This document shows positions 27,609 to 36,573 of a DNA stretch of 64,000 nt, piece by piece (the stretch's first letter is position 1; every line of letters begins with the position of its first letter). Made by a program: the position numbers and the translations under genes. The notes under the pieces were generated by a model, which saw only the letters and a program-made list of their open reading frames with translations, was not told the DNA's origin and did no database searches. The stretch is from contig JAEZJJ010000040.1 of NCBI GenBank assembly GCA_023436395.1, positions 1-64,000 on the forward strand, in the 5' to 3' direction. This DNA is from Bacillota bacterium. Lineage in GTDB: Bacteria; Bacillota; Clostridia; Lachnospirales; Cellulosilyticaceae.

Positions 27609-29579
27609 TTATTTTTTTCTTTTTCCAGTTTTGGCCTTAGGAGTAGTGGTTTTTAACTTTCCTTTATTCGTTTTACTGTGACTTGACTGATTTCCATTTT
27701 TTATAGACATACACTTACCTTTTTGCAAGTGTTTCTCTTTATTTTTACTATCTTTAGTAAAACTTCTATTCTTACTTCCTTCTTTTGGCTTAATTAAGCA
27801 CTTAGGGCCAAAACCAATTAAGTCTTCTCTTCCCGCTTCTACTAATGCTTCATATACAATATCATATTTCTTAGGATTACGATATTGCAATAGCGCACGT
27901 TGCATAGCTTTTTCTCTCTTTGTCTTAGGCACATAAACTGGTTTTAATGTTCTTGGGTCAATCTCTGAATAGAACATAGCTGTAGACAAAGTCCCTGGTG
28001 TTGGATAAAAATCCTGTACTTGCTCTGGCTGATAGTGAATATCCCTTAAATATTCAGCAAGTTCAATGGCATCTTCTAAACGACTACCTGGATGACTGGA
28101 CATAAGATAAGGAATAATATATTGCTTTTTACCTAGTTTTTTATTAATTGCATAAAACTTATCACAAAATTCATCAAAAGTCTTCCCTGAAGGTTTTCCC
28201 ATATAGGATAACACTTGTTTTGAAATATGCTCTGGTGCTACTTTAAGCTGACCACTTACGTGATGCTCTACAAGTTCCTCAAAGAATTTATCATTATTTT
28301 TATCTGCCATTACATAATCATAACGGATTCCTGAACGAACAAATGCCTTTTTTACACCGGGTATATTTCTTACCTTACGCAATAACTCTAAATACTCCTC
28401 ATGGTCTTTATGCATTGCTTTACATGGGCTAGGTGTTAAACATTGCTTATTTTTACATGCCCCATGTTCCAATTGTTTTGAACATGCTGGCCCTCTAAAA
28501 TTAGCTGTAGGCCCTCCTACATCATGAATATATCCTTTAAAATCTGGGAGTTTAGTAATAGCTTCTGCCTCTTCTACAATAGATTCTTGACTTCTACTTG
28601 TTACAACTCTTCCTTGATGAAGAGTAATTGCACAAAACGAGCAGTTACCAAAGCACCCTCTTGAACTCACCAAACTAAATTTTACTTCTTCAATGGCAGG
28701 TATCCCTCCATCTTTTTCATATATAGGATGATAGTCCTTCATATAAGGAAGGCCATATACCTCATCTAACTCGTCTCTCTCTAAAGGCTTTTCTGGCTTA
28801 TTTTGTACCACATACTTCCCTGTATGCTCTTGTACTAAAGTCATACCTCTTGCGTGGTCTTGCTCTTCTTCTTGTATTTTATAAGCCATAGCATATTTCA
28901 TTTTATCTTCACATACTTCTTTATAAGAAGGAAGTAACTTATAATCATAAACTTCTTCTAAACTATCCACCATATAGCAAGTACCATCTAAATAACGAAT
29001 ATATTTAGCAGCTAGCCCATCATTAAGTGCTTCTGCCACTTTTACAATTTGCTTTTCACCCATTCCATAAATCAATAAATCTGCACCACTATCTACTAAA
29101 ATAGACTTACGTACTTTATCACTCCAGTAATCATAATGAGCAAAGCGTCTTAAACTTGCTTCAATACCTCCTATGACAATATCTACATCTTTATAAGCTT
29201 CACGAATCTTATTACAATATACAATTGTTGCACGATCAGGACGCATCCCCATTTTACCACCTGGTGAGTACATATCTCTTTCACGAAGACGTTTGCTCAC
29301 CGTGTAATGATTAACCATAGGATCCATGTTTCCTCCATTAACTAGAAAAGCTAATCGAGGCCTTCCAAGTTTCATAAAGTCAGCAGTATCCTTCCAGTTT
29401 GGTTGTGCAATAATTCCTACTTTATATCCTGCATGCTCTAATACTCTAGAAATAATTGCTGTTCCAAAGCTATGATGATCTATATAAGCATCGGCTGTAA
29501 CAAGTACAAAATCACATTGTTCCCAACCTCTTTTTTCCATATCCTCTTTACTTATAGGTAAAAAGTCTTTTTCTATCAT
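27609..29579 (-). CDS. ygiQ: YgiQ-family radical SAM protein
   Basis: The product (656 aa) has an N-terminal cobalamin-binding-like domain (about 20-180), a radical SAM core with the cluster cysteines in CFGNCSFC (Cys309, Cys313, Cys316), and the YgiQ-type C-terminal region containing ALLQYRNPKKYDIV. A second cysteine-rich segment (around 370-395) is also present. The last 40 residues are a lysine/serine-rich basic tail that may contact nucleic acid. The reaction catalysed by YgiQ proteins is not established. The start ATG has GGAG about 10 bases upstream. The gene is monocistronic between divergent and terminator signals. Confidence 0.93.
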   Translation of the reverse strand: MIEKDFLPISKEDMEKRGWEQCDFVLVTADAYIDHHSFGTAIISRVLEHAGYKVGIIAQPNWKDTADFMKLGRPRLAFLVNGGNMDPMVNHYTVSKRLRERDMYSPGGKMGMRPDRATIVYCNKIREAYKDVDIVIGGIEASLRRFAHYDYWSDKVRKSILVDSGADLLIYGMGEKQIVKVAEALNDGLAAKYIRYLDGTCYMVDSLEEVYDYKLLPSYKEVCEDKMKYAMAYKIQEEEQDHARGMTLVQEHTGKYVVQNKPEKPLERDELDEVYGLPYMKDYHPIYEKDGGIPAIEEVKFSLVSSRGCFGNCSFCAITLHQGRVVTSRSQESIVEEAEAITKLPDFKGYIHDVGGPTANFRGPACSKQLEHGACKNKQCLTPSPCKAMHKDHEEYLELLRKVRNIPGVKKAFVRSGIRYDYVMADKNNDKFFEELVEHHVSGQLKVAPEHISKQVLSYMGKPSGKTFDEFCDKFYAINKKLGKKQYIIPYLMSSHPGSRLEDAIELAEYLRDIHYQPEQVQDFYPTPGTLSTAMFYSEIDPRTLKPVYVPKTKREKAMQRALLQYRNPKKYDIVYEALVEAGREDLIGFGPKCLIKPKEGSKNRSFTKDSKNKEKHLQKGKCMSIKNGNQSSHSKTNKGKLKTTTPKAKTGKRKK

Positions 29580-29768
29580 TCATTCACCTACTCCAAATAA
29601 TTTTTATTAGTGTTCCCTTGATTATATCATTTTTGCCTAACAATCGCTAGATAACCAAAATATTTTCCACCTATTTCTATAACCAATGTATCTTTTTTAT
29701 CATGTTGTTCATACTACTTTATATCTTAAAATACTAATTCACTTATACAAGAATAGGAGTAGAATATA

Positions 29769-30287
29769 ATGGTCACTTTTCGTACTTTATTTTTTGATTT
29801 TGTTTTTTATAGTTTTATAGGTTGGATTATTGAAGGTCTTTTTAATCTTTATAAAAATACTCATTTCATAAAACCTAATTTTTTAAATTCACCTATTAAA
29901 CCAATGTATGGTTGCGTGGCTACAATACTTCTCATCCTACAATCTCATATCCCTATTATATTATTCATTCCTCTATGTATGGTTATTCCTACATTGATTG
30001 AATATGTATCTGCTTATCTTCTACATCATTTCTTAGATCTCCATTATTGGAATTATGCCCATAAGCCCTATCAACTTCATAGTTATATATGCTTAGAGTT
30101 TTCGTTTTACTGGTTTATTCTAGTGCTTATCCATATTTTCTTTCTTCATACTTATACTACCTTAATCTATGACCTTATTTCAAAACTTTGGTTTGTAGGT
30201 TGTCCTTTTATATTTATCTTTATAACTTTTGATTTTATATTTACCATATTAAAAAATAAACAAAGTTATAAAAAAATATTGCCCTAA
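29769..30287 (+). CDS. PF06541-type polytopic membrane protein
   Basis: The product (172 aa) is hydrophobic with about five transmembrane helices. Near the N-terminus it has the pattern F-Y-S-F-I-G-W-I-I-E, then N-x-P-I-K-P-M-Y-G, and later Y-x-x-H-x-x-L-D-L-x-Y-W-N-Y. These are hallmarks of the family annotated 'putative ABC-transporter type IV' (PF06541), although no ATPase partner is present here and the transport role is unproven. The longer paralogue at 39722 shares the G-W-x-x-E and P-x-Y-G features. AGGAGT precedes the ATG. It stands alone on the plus strand between minus-strand genes and has no visible terminator. Confidence 0.75.
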   Translation: MVTFRTLFFDFVFYSFIGWIIEGLFNLYKNTHFIKPNFLNSPIKPMYGCVATILLILQSHIPIILFIPLCMVIPTLIEYVSAYLLHHFLDLHYWNYAHKPYQLHSYICLEFSFYWFILVLIHIFFLHTYTTLIYDLISKLWFVGCPFIFIFITFDFIFTILKNKQSYKKILP

Positions 30288-30309
30288 TAACTGTATTATA
30301 TTTATCTCA

Positions 30310-31365
30310 TTATGAGATACACGGAAGTTGCACCTGTAGTTCATTATCTTCAACTTGATACTTTAGCTCTTCAAGTTGTAATAAATCTTGAAGTTTAACT
30401 CTTGTTACACCCTTTTCTATTTCATAAGAAATGCTTATCTTTGTACCATCTTCTAAATATCCTACCCCTATGCCTACCCTATCATCAAGTTTAATAGTAT
30501 TTTGCACTTGAGGTACTTGCCATTCACATGTACCTTGTACATATTCATAATGTGTAATTAAACCTAACTTTTCCAGATAGCATAATGGTAATAAAATTTC
30601 ATCTTCTTTCATAAGGATTGTCTTATTCTCTACCAAAGTAATTTCTTCCTCATTAATTCTTAACTTTAATGACTTCGCTTCAGGCAAAATAGCTACTGCT
30701 TGCCTCCCCAAACTAGTATACCTATTATTTACTACATCTTTTAAAAACCTTCTCTCCTTTCCAGAATACGGATCATTTACATAAACCCATTTTTCATCAT
30801 ACCCCACAATCACTAGGGCATGTTCATTGTTAGGCCACCAAAAGAGCTCTCCATTTTCTAAATACCAACTTTGCGTATAACTTACTTTAGTCATGTTAAT
30901 AGTAGCCCATATCATAACTGGTCTTCCTTCATTTACAATATCAAGTAATTCATCTAAGGTTTTTCCCCTTAAATCTTGACTTCTTCCAGGCAAATAAGCT
31001 TCTATTACTTCTAAGATAGGTTCAGCATAAACTCCATAACTACTAGAAGAATAAGGGTTGCCAATAAACCCCTTATTAGGATGTTCACCTTTCTTTATTC
31101 CCTTATTATAATACGGAAGAGTGGTTTTAGGTAATCTATCTGCTACTTCCTGTTTACTAACTCCTACATTACTATAATTTAGTACCATAGTTAATGCTGT
31201 TGCTTCACATCCAGTTGGTAATTGTGGATACTGTTTAATAAGAGGCACCCCCTCTATTTTCATTGGTACATTTGCTCCTTGACTTTTTCCATAAGTTTCA
31301 AAAGCCATGTTACAGGCCATGCAAATTAAAAATGTGCTAAGTAATTTTTTTAATAGCTGTTTCAA
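30310..31365 (-). CDS. Secreted C39-like cysteine peptidase with stalk-like C-terminus
   Basis: The product (351 aa) has a signal peptide (about 1-26) and a papain-like peptidase_C39_2 domain (about 36-225). The likely catalytic residues are Cys53 in PTGCEATAL, His182 in NNEHALVIVGYD and Asp198 in NDPYSG. The C-terminal 120 residues are beta-rich, with a LLPLCYLEKLGLITHYEY segment resembling the copper-amine-oxidase-type stalk of the neighbouring amidases. Bacteriocin-leader peptidases belong to the same clan, but no ABC transporter is attached here, so a cell-wall or extracellular role is more likely. The start is a TTG with AAGGAG 8-9 bases upstream; no better ATG precedes the signal peptide. 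Confidence 0.82.
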   Translation of the reverse strand: MKQLLKKLLSTFLICMACNMAFETYGKSQGANVPMKIEGVPLIKQYPQLPTGCEATALTMVLNYSNVGVSKQEVADRLPKTTLPYYNKGIKKGEHPNKGFIGNPYSSSSYGVYAEPILEVIEAYLPGRSQDLRGKTLDELLDIVNEGRPVMIWATINMTKVSYTQSWYLENGELFWWPNNEHALVIVGYDEKWVYVNDPYSGKERRFLKDVVNNRYTSLGRQAVAILPEAKSLKLRINEEEITLVENKTILMKEDEILLPLCYLEKLGLITHYEYVQGTCEWQVPQVQNTIKLDDRVGIGVGYLEDGTKISISYEIEKGVTRVKLQDLLQLEELKYQVEDNELQVQLPCIS

Positions 31366-31445
31366 TGTATTTTCTCCTTGTAATTTTTTCCATTTTTTAC
31401 ATTTATACTATAACACATTTTTTTAAATTTTCAAAAACATTTAAA

Positions 31446-31497
31446 TAAAAAAAATAAGAGTAACTTAAAGCAAAAGTACTTTAAGTTACTCTTATTT
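31446..31497 (-). terminator. Terminator of the prsA-like/Nudix unit
   Basis: Perfect 19-base arms (AAATAAGAGTAACTTAAAG and its complement) with an eight-base loop and a TTTTTTTT-rich tail on the minus strand follow the Nudix stop codon. Confidence 0.85.
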
Positions 31498-32088
31498 CTA
31501 CTCTCTGACAAACTCTTGTAAAACCATATAGGCTTTGATATCTATTTTATCATTACATTGAAGAAGTTGTTTTGCTTGATTTTTTGATATAAGTAGCGGA
31601 GTGATTTCTTCATCTGCTTCTAAATATTCCTTTGAAACTTCACCTCTACATGTAGCATAAATTAATGCCACAGATTCATCACTCATCCCTGCAGATAAAT
31701 AAGTACACGCCCTACTTTTCTCTTCATCTACCTTAACAAGTGTTAATCCAGTCTCTTCCTTTAGTTCTCTTATAGCAGCTTCCATAGGTGATTCATCAGC
31801 ATCAATTAGCCCAGCTGGAAGTTCATAAATATAATCATTAAGGGGAACTCTAAATTGACGAATAAGTACTAACTCTTTTGTTGTTTCATGTATAGCAACT
31901 AAAATTACCGCATCTATACGTTCTTCTTTTCCGTCAAAGAACTGTTCCTTTAATGTTTGGTATCCTTTATGTGATGCAATAATCCAATGCTTTTCTTGTC
32001 CTAATTTGTTCTCATATTCACAATCATATAAATTCAAAAAAGACGTCTTAGCTAACTCTGTAAGCTTCATTAATCTAACTGACCTCAT
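31498..32088 (-). CDS. Nudix hydrolase, ADP-ribose pyrophosphatase-like
   Basis: The product (196 aa) contains a complete Nudix box, G-x5-E-x7-R-E-L-x-E-E-T-G-L, starting at GLIDADESPMEAAIREL, preceded by the IRQFRVPLNDYIYELPAG segment typical of ADP-ribose pyrophosphatases (NudF-like). It probably hydrolyses ADP-ribose or a similar nucleoside diphosphate derivative; substrate is inferred from family only. AAGGAG lies 7 bases upstream of the ATG at 32088. It starts 17 bases after the prsA-like gene and shares its promoter and terminator. Confidence 0.9.
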   Translation of the reverse strand: MRSVRLMKLTELAKTSFLNLYDCEYENKLGQEKHWIIASHKGYQTLKEQFFDGKEERIDAVILVAIHETTKELVLIRQFRVPLNDYIYELPAGLIDADESPMEAAIRELKEETGLTLVKVDEEKSRACTYLSAGMSDESVALIYATCRGEVSKEYLEADEEITPLLISKNQAKQLLQCNDKIDIKAYMVLQEFVRE

Positions 32089-32105
32089 AAGTAACTCCTT
32101 ATATC

Positions 32106-33170
32106 TTACTTCATACGATCTTCAAATTTTTCGATTTTAGCAGCTTTAGTCCACTCTTCTAACTTAGCTGTATAGTATGCATTTCTTTTCTCATTTTCTA
32201 ATGTTGTTGTAACCTGTGCTTTAACATCTTCTAATGGCTTTACTTCTTTATCCTTAATGCCTTCTACCTTAATAAAATGATATCCAAAGCTACTTTTTAC
32301 TGCTTTTGATATTTCCCCTTCTTTCACTTCTTTTGCACCTGCTAAAAATGCTGTGTCAAAATTAGGTTGAGCATATTGTACAAACCCTAAATCTTCTACA
32401 ACATACATATTTGTATCAATGCCATCTGCTGTGTACTTAGTTTTTAGCTCATCAAAAGTCATACCATCTGCAATTTCTTTTTCAATTGTTTTTACAGCTT
32501 CTTCACATTTCTTTTTATACTCATCAGTATCTGTATCGGCTACTTTAACTAATAGATGTTCCATATCAGCTCCAGCTCCAGTTGTAAAGCTAGCTATATT
32601 TTCATCATAATATTTATTAATATCTTCATCTGTTACTTTAATTTCACCTTCTTGCATTTTTATTTGTACTTTCCCTAATATTTCATCTTTTTTGATTTGT
32701 TCTTTATAAGTTTCGACAGTAAAACCATTAGCTTCTATAACTTGTTGTACTTGATCTTGACCATAAGTATTTAATAAATCATTATAAATCTTCTCTGCTT
32801 CTTCATCTGAACAAGTAATATTTAATTCTACAGCTTTTTGCATAAGTAACTCTCTATTAATAAGACCTGTTAATAAACCTGGCTTTTGTTGCTCTAGAAA
32901 GGCTAAAAGCTCTTCATTTTCACCGTAGTACATTTTGTATTCAGCAGTCATACTGTTAAAAACTTCATCTAAATCTTCTTGAAGGATTTCTACACCATTA
33001 ACAGTTGCGATTACCGTCTTAGCAGCTGCTTCATTTTCTTTACTATCCCCCTCTTTCGTTTCTGCTTCTACTTTTGTAGCTTCGTCAGCTTTTTTCTCAC
33101 TACATGCCACCATTCCTACACTAAACACTGCTACTAATCCACACATCATAAGTTTTTTCACTATTTTCAT
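32106..33170 (-). CDS. prsA: PrsA-like peptidyl-prolyl isomerase lipoprotein
   Basis: The product (354 aa) is a lipoprotein (lipobox GMVAC, Cys23) with a SurA/PrsA-type N-terminal chaperone region and a parvulin domain (about 205-315) including EHLLVKV, LGFVQYAQ, and the SSFGYHFIKVEGI end. PrsA foldases act outside the membrane on secreted proteins, which suits the many exported enzymes nearby. The ATG at 33170 is preferred: the GTGAGG that would begin a longer form at 33185 serves as its ribosome binding site. A good promoter lies at 33228-33256, and the Nudix gene follows by 17 bases. Confidence 0.9.
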   Translation of the reverse strand: MKIVKKLMMCGLVAVFSVGMVACSEKKADEATKVEAETKEGDSKENEAAAKTVIATVNGVEILQEDLDEVFNSMTAEYKMYYGENEELLAFLEQQKPGLLTGLINRELLMQKAVELNITCSDEEAEKIYNDLLNTYGQDQVQQVIEANGFTVETYKEQIKKDEILGKVQIKMQEGEIKVTDEDINKYYDENIASFTTGAGADMEHLLVKVADTDTDEYKKKCEEAVKTIEKEIADGMTFDELKTKYTADGIDTNMYVVEDLGFVQYAQPNFDTAFLAGAKEVKEGEISKAVKSSFGYHFIKVEGIKDKEVKPLEDVKAQVTTTLENEKRNAYYTAKLEEWTKAAKIEKFEDRMK

Positions 33171-33227
33171 CTTTATTAGCCTCACTCACTTTAATTTTGT
33201 TTTAACTTATATTTAGTCAACTATTAT

Positions 33228-33256
33228 ATTATATAACAGTGATATAAATATGTCAT
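33228..33256 (-). promoter_or_regulatory. Promoter of the prsA-like/Nudix unit
   Basis: On the minus strand ATGACA (33251-33256), 17 bases, then a perfect TATAAT (33228-33233), about 58 bases upstream of the lipoprotein start. Confidence 0.65.
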
Positions 33257-33367
33257 GTAAATAATATTTCTAAAAAGGTATACTATTAAGTTCATAGTGT
33301 ACTATCTATTCTTTTTACAATTTTTTATAAACTTAAACACTAGAATAAGTAATATAATAGACTTCCT

Positions 33368-33409
33368 GCAATAAAAAAAGGAAGATATTTATCTTCCTTT
33401 TTTTATTGC
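33368..33409. terminator. Perfect 42-bp palindromic terminator
   Basis: Two exactly complementary 20-base arms (33368-33387 and 33390-33409) flank TT. A GGAAGATA core with A7/T7 tracts gives a U-run on both strands. It lies 16 bases downstream of the deoxynucleoside kinase gene and acts as its terminator. Confidence 0.8.
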
Positions 33410-33424
33410 ATCTACTTGAATGCT

Positions 33425-34099
33425 TTAATTGTGACCATATTTATAATTTTTTTTTCTAATATCTTTCAGTTTTGTCTCTATTAATTCTAAAACTTCTAGA
33501 GCATCTTCTTTAGAACTTATGACATCGTAACGATCCATATCTATCACCACAACTTCACTGGCATGATAATGGCTCATCACCCATTCATCATAGCCTTCCC
33601 ATAATTTTCTATAATAGGCTTCAAGTTCAGTATCTAATTCATAACTTCTACCACGTTTCATAATACGTGATAATACTGTTTCAAATGACCCCTTTAGATA
33701 AACCATTAAATCTGGTGCTTTTTTAGGTAGTTCCTTTAGTTCTTGCATCATATTATCTAACAAACGATCATACATTTGAAATTCTAAATCTGAAATTCTA
33801 CCTAACTCTTTGTTAATCTTTGCAAAATACCAGTCTTCATAAATACTGCGATCAAGTACATTATTATCATGATATAACGCAGTTTTAATACTTCTAAAAC
33901 GTGTATCTAAAAAATGTAATTGTAGCAAAAAAGGGTATCGTTTTTTTTCTATTTCTTCCTCACTTGAAGTATAAAAAAGTGGTAATATCGGGTTATCATC
34001 TACACTTTCATAAAATACTTCTGTTCCAAAATGCTTCCCTAAAAGTTCTGCTACACTAGTTTTTCCTAGTCCAATCATCCCGCCAACAACTAGCAACAT
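33425..34099 (-). CDS. Deoxyadenosine/deoxyguanosine-type nucleoside kinase
   Basis: The product (224 aa) is a deoxynucleoside kinase of the dAdK/dGK family that phosphorylates salvaged deoxynucleosides to monophosphates. It shows the P-loop GGMIGLGKTS (6-15), the ES(V) segment, the DRSIYED motif (about 83-89) and the RGRSYE segment with arginines of the LID. The length fits the family. Which base is preferred cannot be read reliably. Together with the nucleoside importer at 20.6-25.5 kb it suggests salvage capacity. It is flanked by hairpins and appears monocistronic. Confidence 0.92.
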   Translation of the reverse strand: MLLVVGGMIGLGKTSVAELLGKHFGTEVFYESVDDNPILPLFYTSSEEEIEKKRYPFLLQLHFLDTRFRSIKTALYHDNNVLDRSIYEDWYFAKINKELGRISDLEFQMYDRLLDNMMQELKELPKKAPDLMVYLKGSFETVLSRIMKRGRSYELDTELEAYYRKLWEGYDEWVMSHYHASEVVVIDMDRYDVISSKEDALEVLELIETKLKDIRKKNYKYGHN

Positions 34100-34281
34100 C
34101 CTTCACCTATCCTTTTTAACTTATCTCAAAACAACTCCTTTAATCATAATAGTTAACATAACAAATGTCAATTCACTCATAAATATGTTCAACTTGAACT
34201 TATATTCATAATATTTATTATATGTTTTACAATTGACTTTTCTTTTCGCTTCATTTTCTAATCTGATCTATTATCTTCAAT

Positions 34282-34328
34282 AAAAAAAGTTGTATTTAAA
34301 GTTTTTGCCTTTAAACACAACTTTTTTT
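34282..34328 (-). terminator. Terminator of the lipoprotein gene
   Basis: Imperfect arms AAAAAAAGTTGTATTTAAAG and CTTTAAACACAACTTTTTTT with an 8-base loop immediately follow the stop codon. Confidence 0.8.
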
Positions 34329-34331
34329 GCA

Positions 34332-35324
34332 TTAATCCCATTCCTTTAAAATATTAATATTACTTGCTTCGTATACTACATTACGTCTAAAATTACCTGA
34401 CTCTTCGTCATATACACAATCAAAGGTCATAAGTCCTGCACCAGCCTTATATTGAAAGAGTATATGTAAACGTTCATAATCATTATAGTCTATATAAACT
34501 AAATATTCTAATCCACCTAATTGAATATAGCTTTTCTCAAATAAAGGGAAAATATCTTCACCTTTTCTAATAATTAAAGTCCATACTTGCCCATCATCTA
34601 ATAAATACGTTCCATCATCTGCTATCTCTCCTTGACAGTAAACTTCTAATGTTTCATTAATACCATCTAAGTCAAAATCTACGACATAGCTACTAAAACG
34701 ATTTAATCCTTCTAAATATGTAGCATCTTGAATAGGTGTAATCATTTCACCTGAATGAGAAATCCCCATGTCTTCTGTCTCAAGTTTTAAATATTCAATA
34801 CCTTCATGTCCATTTTTTCCATCTTCAGCAATGACATAATCAATACTTTTATTTTTATAAGTCACTGTTATCATAATTTCTGGTATACCTTCAGGCCTTA
34901 CTGTATACAAAAGTAGACCATACCCCTCAGGAGTCCCTTCTTTTGCATATAATGTGTCTTTTGCAATAAAACGTTCACCTGTATACTCTACTTTGCTAAT
35001 GGTGACCTTAGAACCATTATACTTAGGTATAATTAATAGGTTATCTTTTGTATCCATCTGCTTATAAGTTTCTACTTGAGGTAAATTATTAATAGTCTCT
35101 TGGTCTGGTGTATTAATTACTAATCCCAACTCCGCTATATTAGTATTATACTTTTCAAAAGCGCTATTATAACTACTTTCTATTATTTCTTCTTTTGCTG
35201 TAGGCGATGGACTTATAGTATTTAATATTGGCACCACCTTATTTTTTTCATCACAACCCACAAAAAATGTACATGCAATTATACTTAATACGAGAAAAAT
35301 TGCCCATTTTTTCTGCTGTCTCAT
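34332..35324 (-). CDS. Lipoprotein of unknown function with a DxDxDG calcium-loop-like motif
   Basis: The product (330 aa) has a lipoprotein signal peptide (lipobox FFVGC, Cys24), a Ser/Pro/Thr-rich spacer, and a mostly beta mature part. A segment near residue 215, VDFDLDGINE, resembles the calcium-binding loops of FG-GAP/VCBS repeats. I do not recognise a named family. It has GGGGGATGA upstream of the ATG and stands alone between terminator and an untranscribed gap. A role as an anchored extracellular binding protein is possible but unsupported. Confidence 0.7.
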   Translation of the reverse strand: MRQQKKWAIFLVLSIIACTFFVGCDEKNKVVPILNTISPSPTAKEEIIESSYNSAFEKYNTNIAELGLVINTPDQETINNLPQVETYKQMDTKDNLLIIPKYNGSKVTISKVEYTGERFIAKDTLYAKEGTPEGYGLLLYTVRPEGIPEIMITVTYKNKSIDYVIAEDGKNGHEGIEYLKLETEDMGISHSGEMITPIQDATYLEGLNRFSSYVVDFDLDGINETLEVYCQGEIADDGTYLLDDGQVWTLIIRKGEDIFPLFEKSYIQLGGLEYLVYIDYNDYERLHILFQYKAGAGLMTFDCVYDEESGNFRRNVVYEASNINILKEWD

Positions 35325-35445
35325 TATTCATCCCCCTTCCAATTAATGCTCATTCCCTCTTATTGAATCTTACCACTAATTATCGGTTTATTCAACTATA
35401 TTCTAGGCAATATGACGACTAGTCATAAAACATTCTTATAGTTTT

Positions 35446-36351
35446 TTAAAATAAATTCATAATAATCCCTATTATACCTCCTAGTAAAGCTCCTAGCCAA
35501 ATCAATCGATTAAGCTCTTTATTAATAATTTCTAGTATAAGATTTTCCATCTCCAATGTATCAAAAACCATAATACGTTCCTCAATCATAGTAGCAATAT
35601 CTAGCCTTTGAAGTAGTATACCAAGTTCCTCATTTACCAAAGTTTCATATCCTTTAATAACAAGTTGTTTGATTACCTCACGATAAGACTCTAATCTTCC
35701 TGCCCATGCTCCTACTGTAGTCTCCTGTAACTTAGTACTCTCTTCCTCCACTGCTTGTCTAATAATCCCTTCTGCTTCATTTACAATCATTTGAGAAATA
35801 GACGGTTCAATCTTTTCTCCTAAACTATCTATCATTTGATCCTTTATCAAAAAACTCATTGGTCCTAGCAATTGGCCTAATGCTCCCCCTTTTAAAGCTA
35901 TTATTAACCTTTCTACAATGATCTTTCCCAACTCCATATTCACAACTTTTGTATAAATAAGCGAAGTTGCTGTTTCTTCAGCTTCACAAATTAAAAAAAT
36001 AGTTTTTTCCTTACCTATAAATTTATAACCCAATTGCTCTAAGGTTTCTTCATTATATTGGCATTGATTAATATATTCATCTACCTTTTCTTCTAGCCTC
36101 ATATATATTTCTTGTTTTAATAATGCTTTTCTAAATACCTCTTCATTAAGTAACTCTCTACTTACTACTTTACCTATACTTTTAGCAAGGCGTTTCTTCT
36201 CCTTCGGAATAACACCTGGAGTAAAAGGCAAAACATACCCACCTATAGTAATCGGCTTTAAGGGTCTAAATAACATCTTAATAGCAATTCCATTTGTAAT
36301 GTAACCAATAATTGCTCCAACTACAGGTCCCATTAAAAAACTCCATTCCAT
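35446..36351 (-). CDS. DUF445-family membrane protein
   Basis: The product (301 aa) has hydrophobic segments at both ends (about 5-22 and 283-301) and a long amphipathic helical middle. The N-terminus G-P-V-V-G-A-I-I-G-Y-I-T-N-x-I-A-I-K-M-L-F-R-P and the following P-F-T-P-G-V-I-P-K-E are diagnostic of DUF445 (YheB-like) proteins. Their function is not established. AGGAGG precedes the ATG. No clear partner gene is adjacent; the next genes on both sides are envelope-related. Confidence 0.85.
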   Translation of the reverse strand: MEWSFLMGPVVGAIIGYITNGIAIKMLFRPLKPITIGGYVLPFTPGVIPKEKKRLAKSIGKVVSRELLNEEVFRKALLKQEIYMRLEEKVDEYINQCQYNEETLEQLGYKFIGKEKTIFLICEAEETATSLIYTKVVNMELGKIIVERLIIALKGGALGQLLGPMSFLIKDQMIDSLGEKIEPSISQMIVNEAEGIIRQAVEEESTKLQETTVGAWAGRLESYREVIKQLVIKGYETLVNEELGILLQRLDIATMIEERIMVFDTLEMENLILEIINKELNRLIWLGALLGGIIGIIMNLF

Positions 36352-36525
36352 CTTCTTATATCCTCCTACACAATAGTTTTCATTTATGTACTTTAACCCA
36401 AAATAATTCTAATCACTTTATCTGTAGTATTTCCATATATGTGTTTAGCCATGCTCATTCTATAATTAATTTTAATTTGTTATATCATAGATTTATTAAA
36501 ATCCCATGAATATCTTTCTATAAAT

Positions 36526-36570
36526 AAAAAGAGAAAGAATGTATTTTTTATCTGCATTCTTTCTCTTTTT
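36526..36570 (-). terminator. Terminator of the large amidase gene
   Basis: AAAAAGAGAAAGAATG / CATTCTTTCTCTTTTT arms with a 13-base loop lie right after the amidase stop codon. Confidence 0.85.
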
Positions 36571-36573
36571 ACA

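Noticed and set aside
33368..33409. 42-bp palindrome considered as a mobile-element end or recombination site
   Set aside because: Its A/T tracts and position right after a stop codon fit an intrinsic terminator; no transposase or duplication is near.
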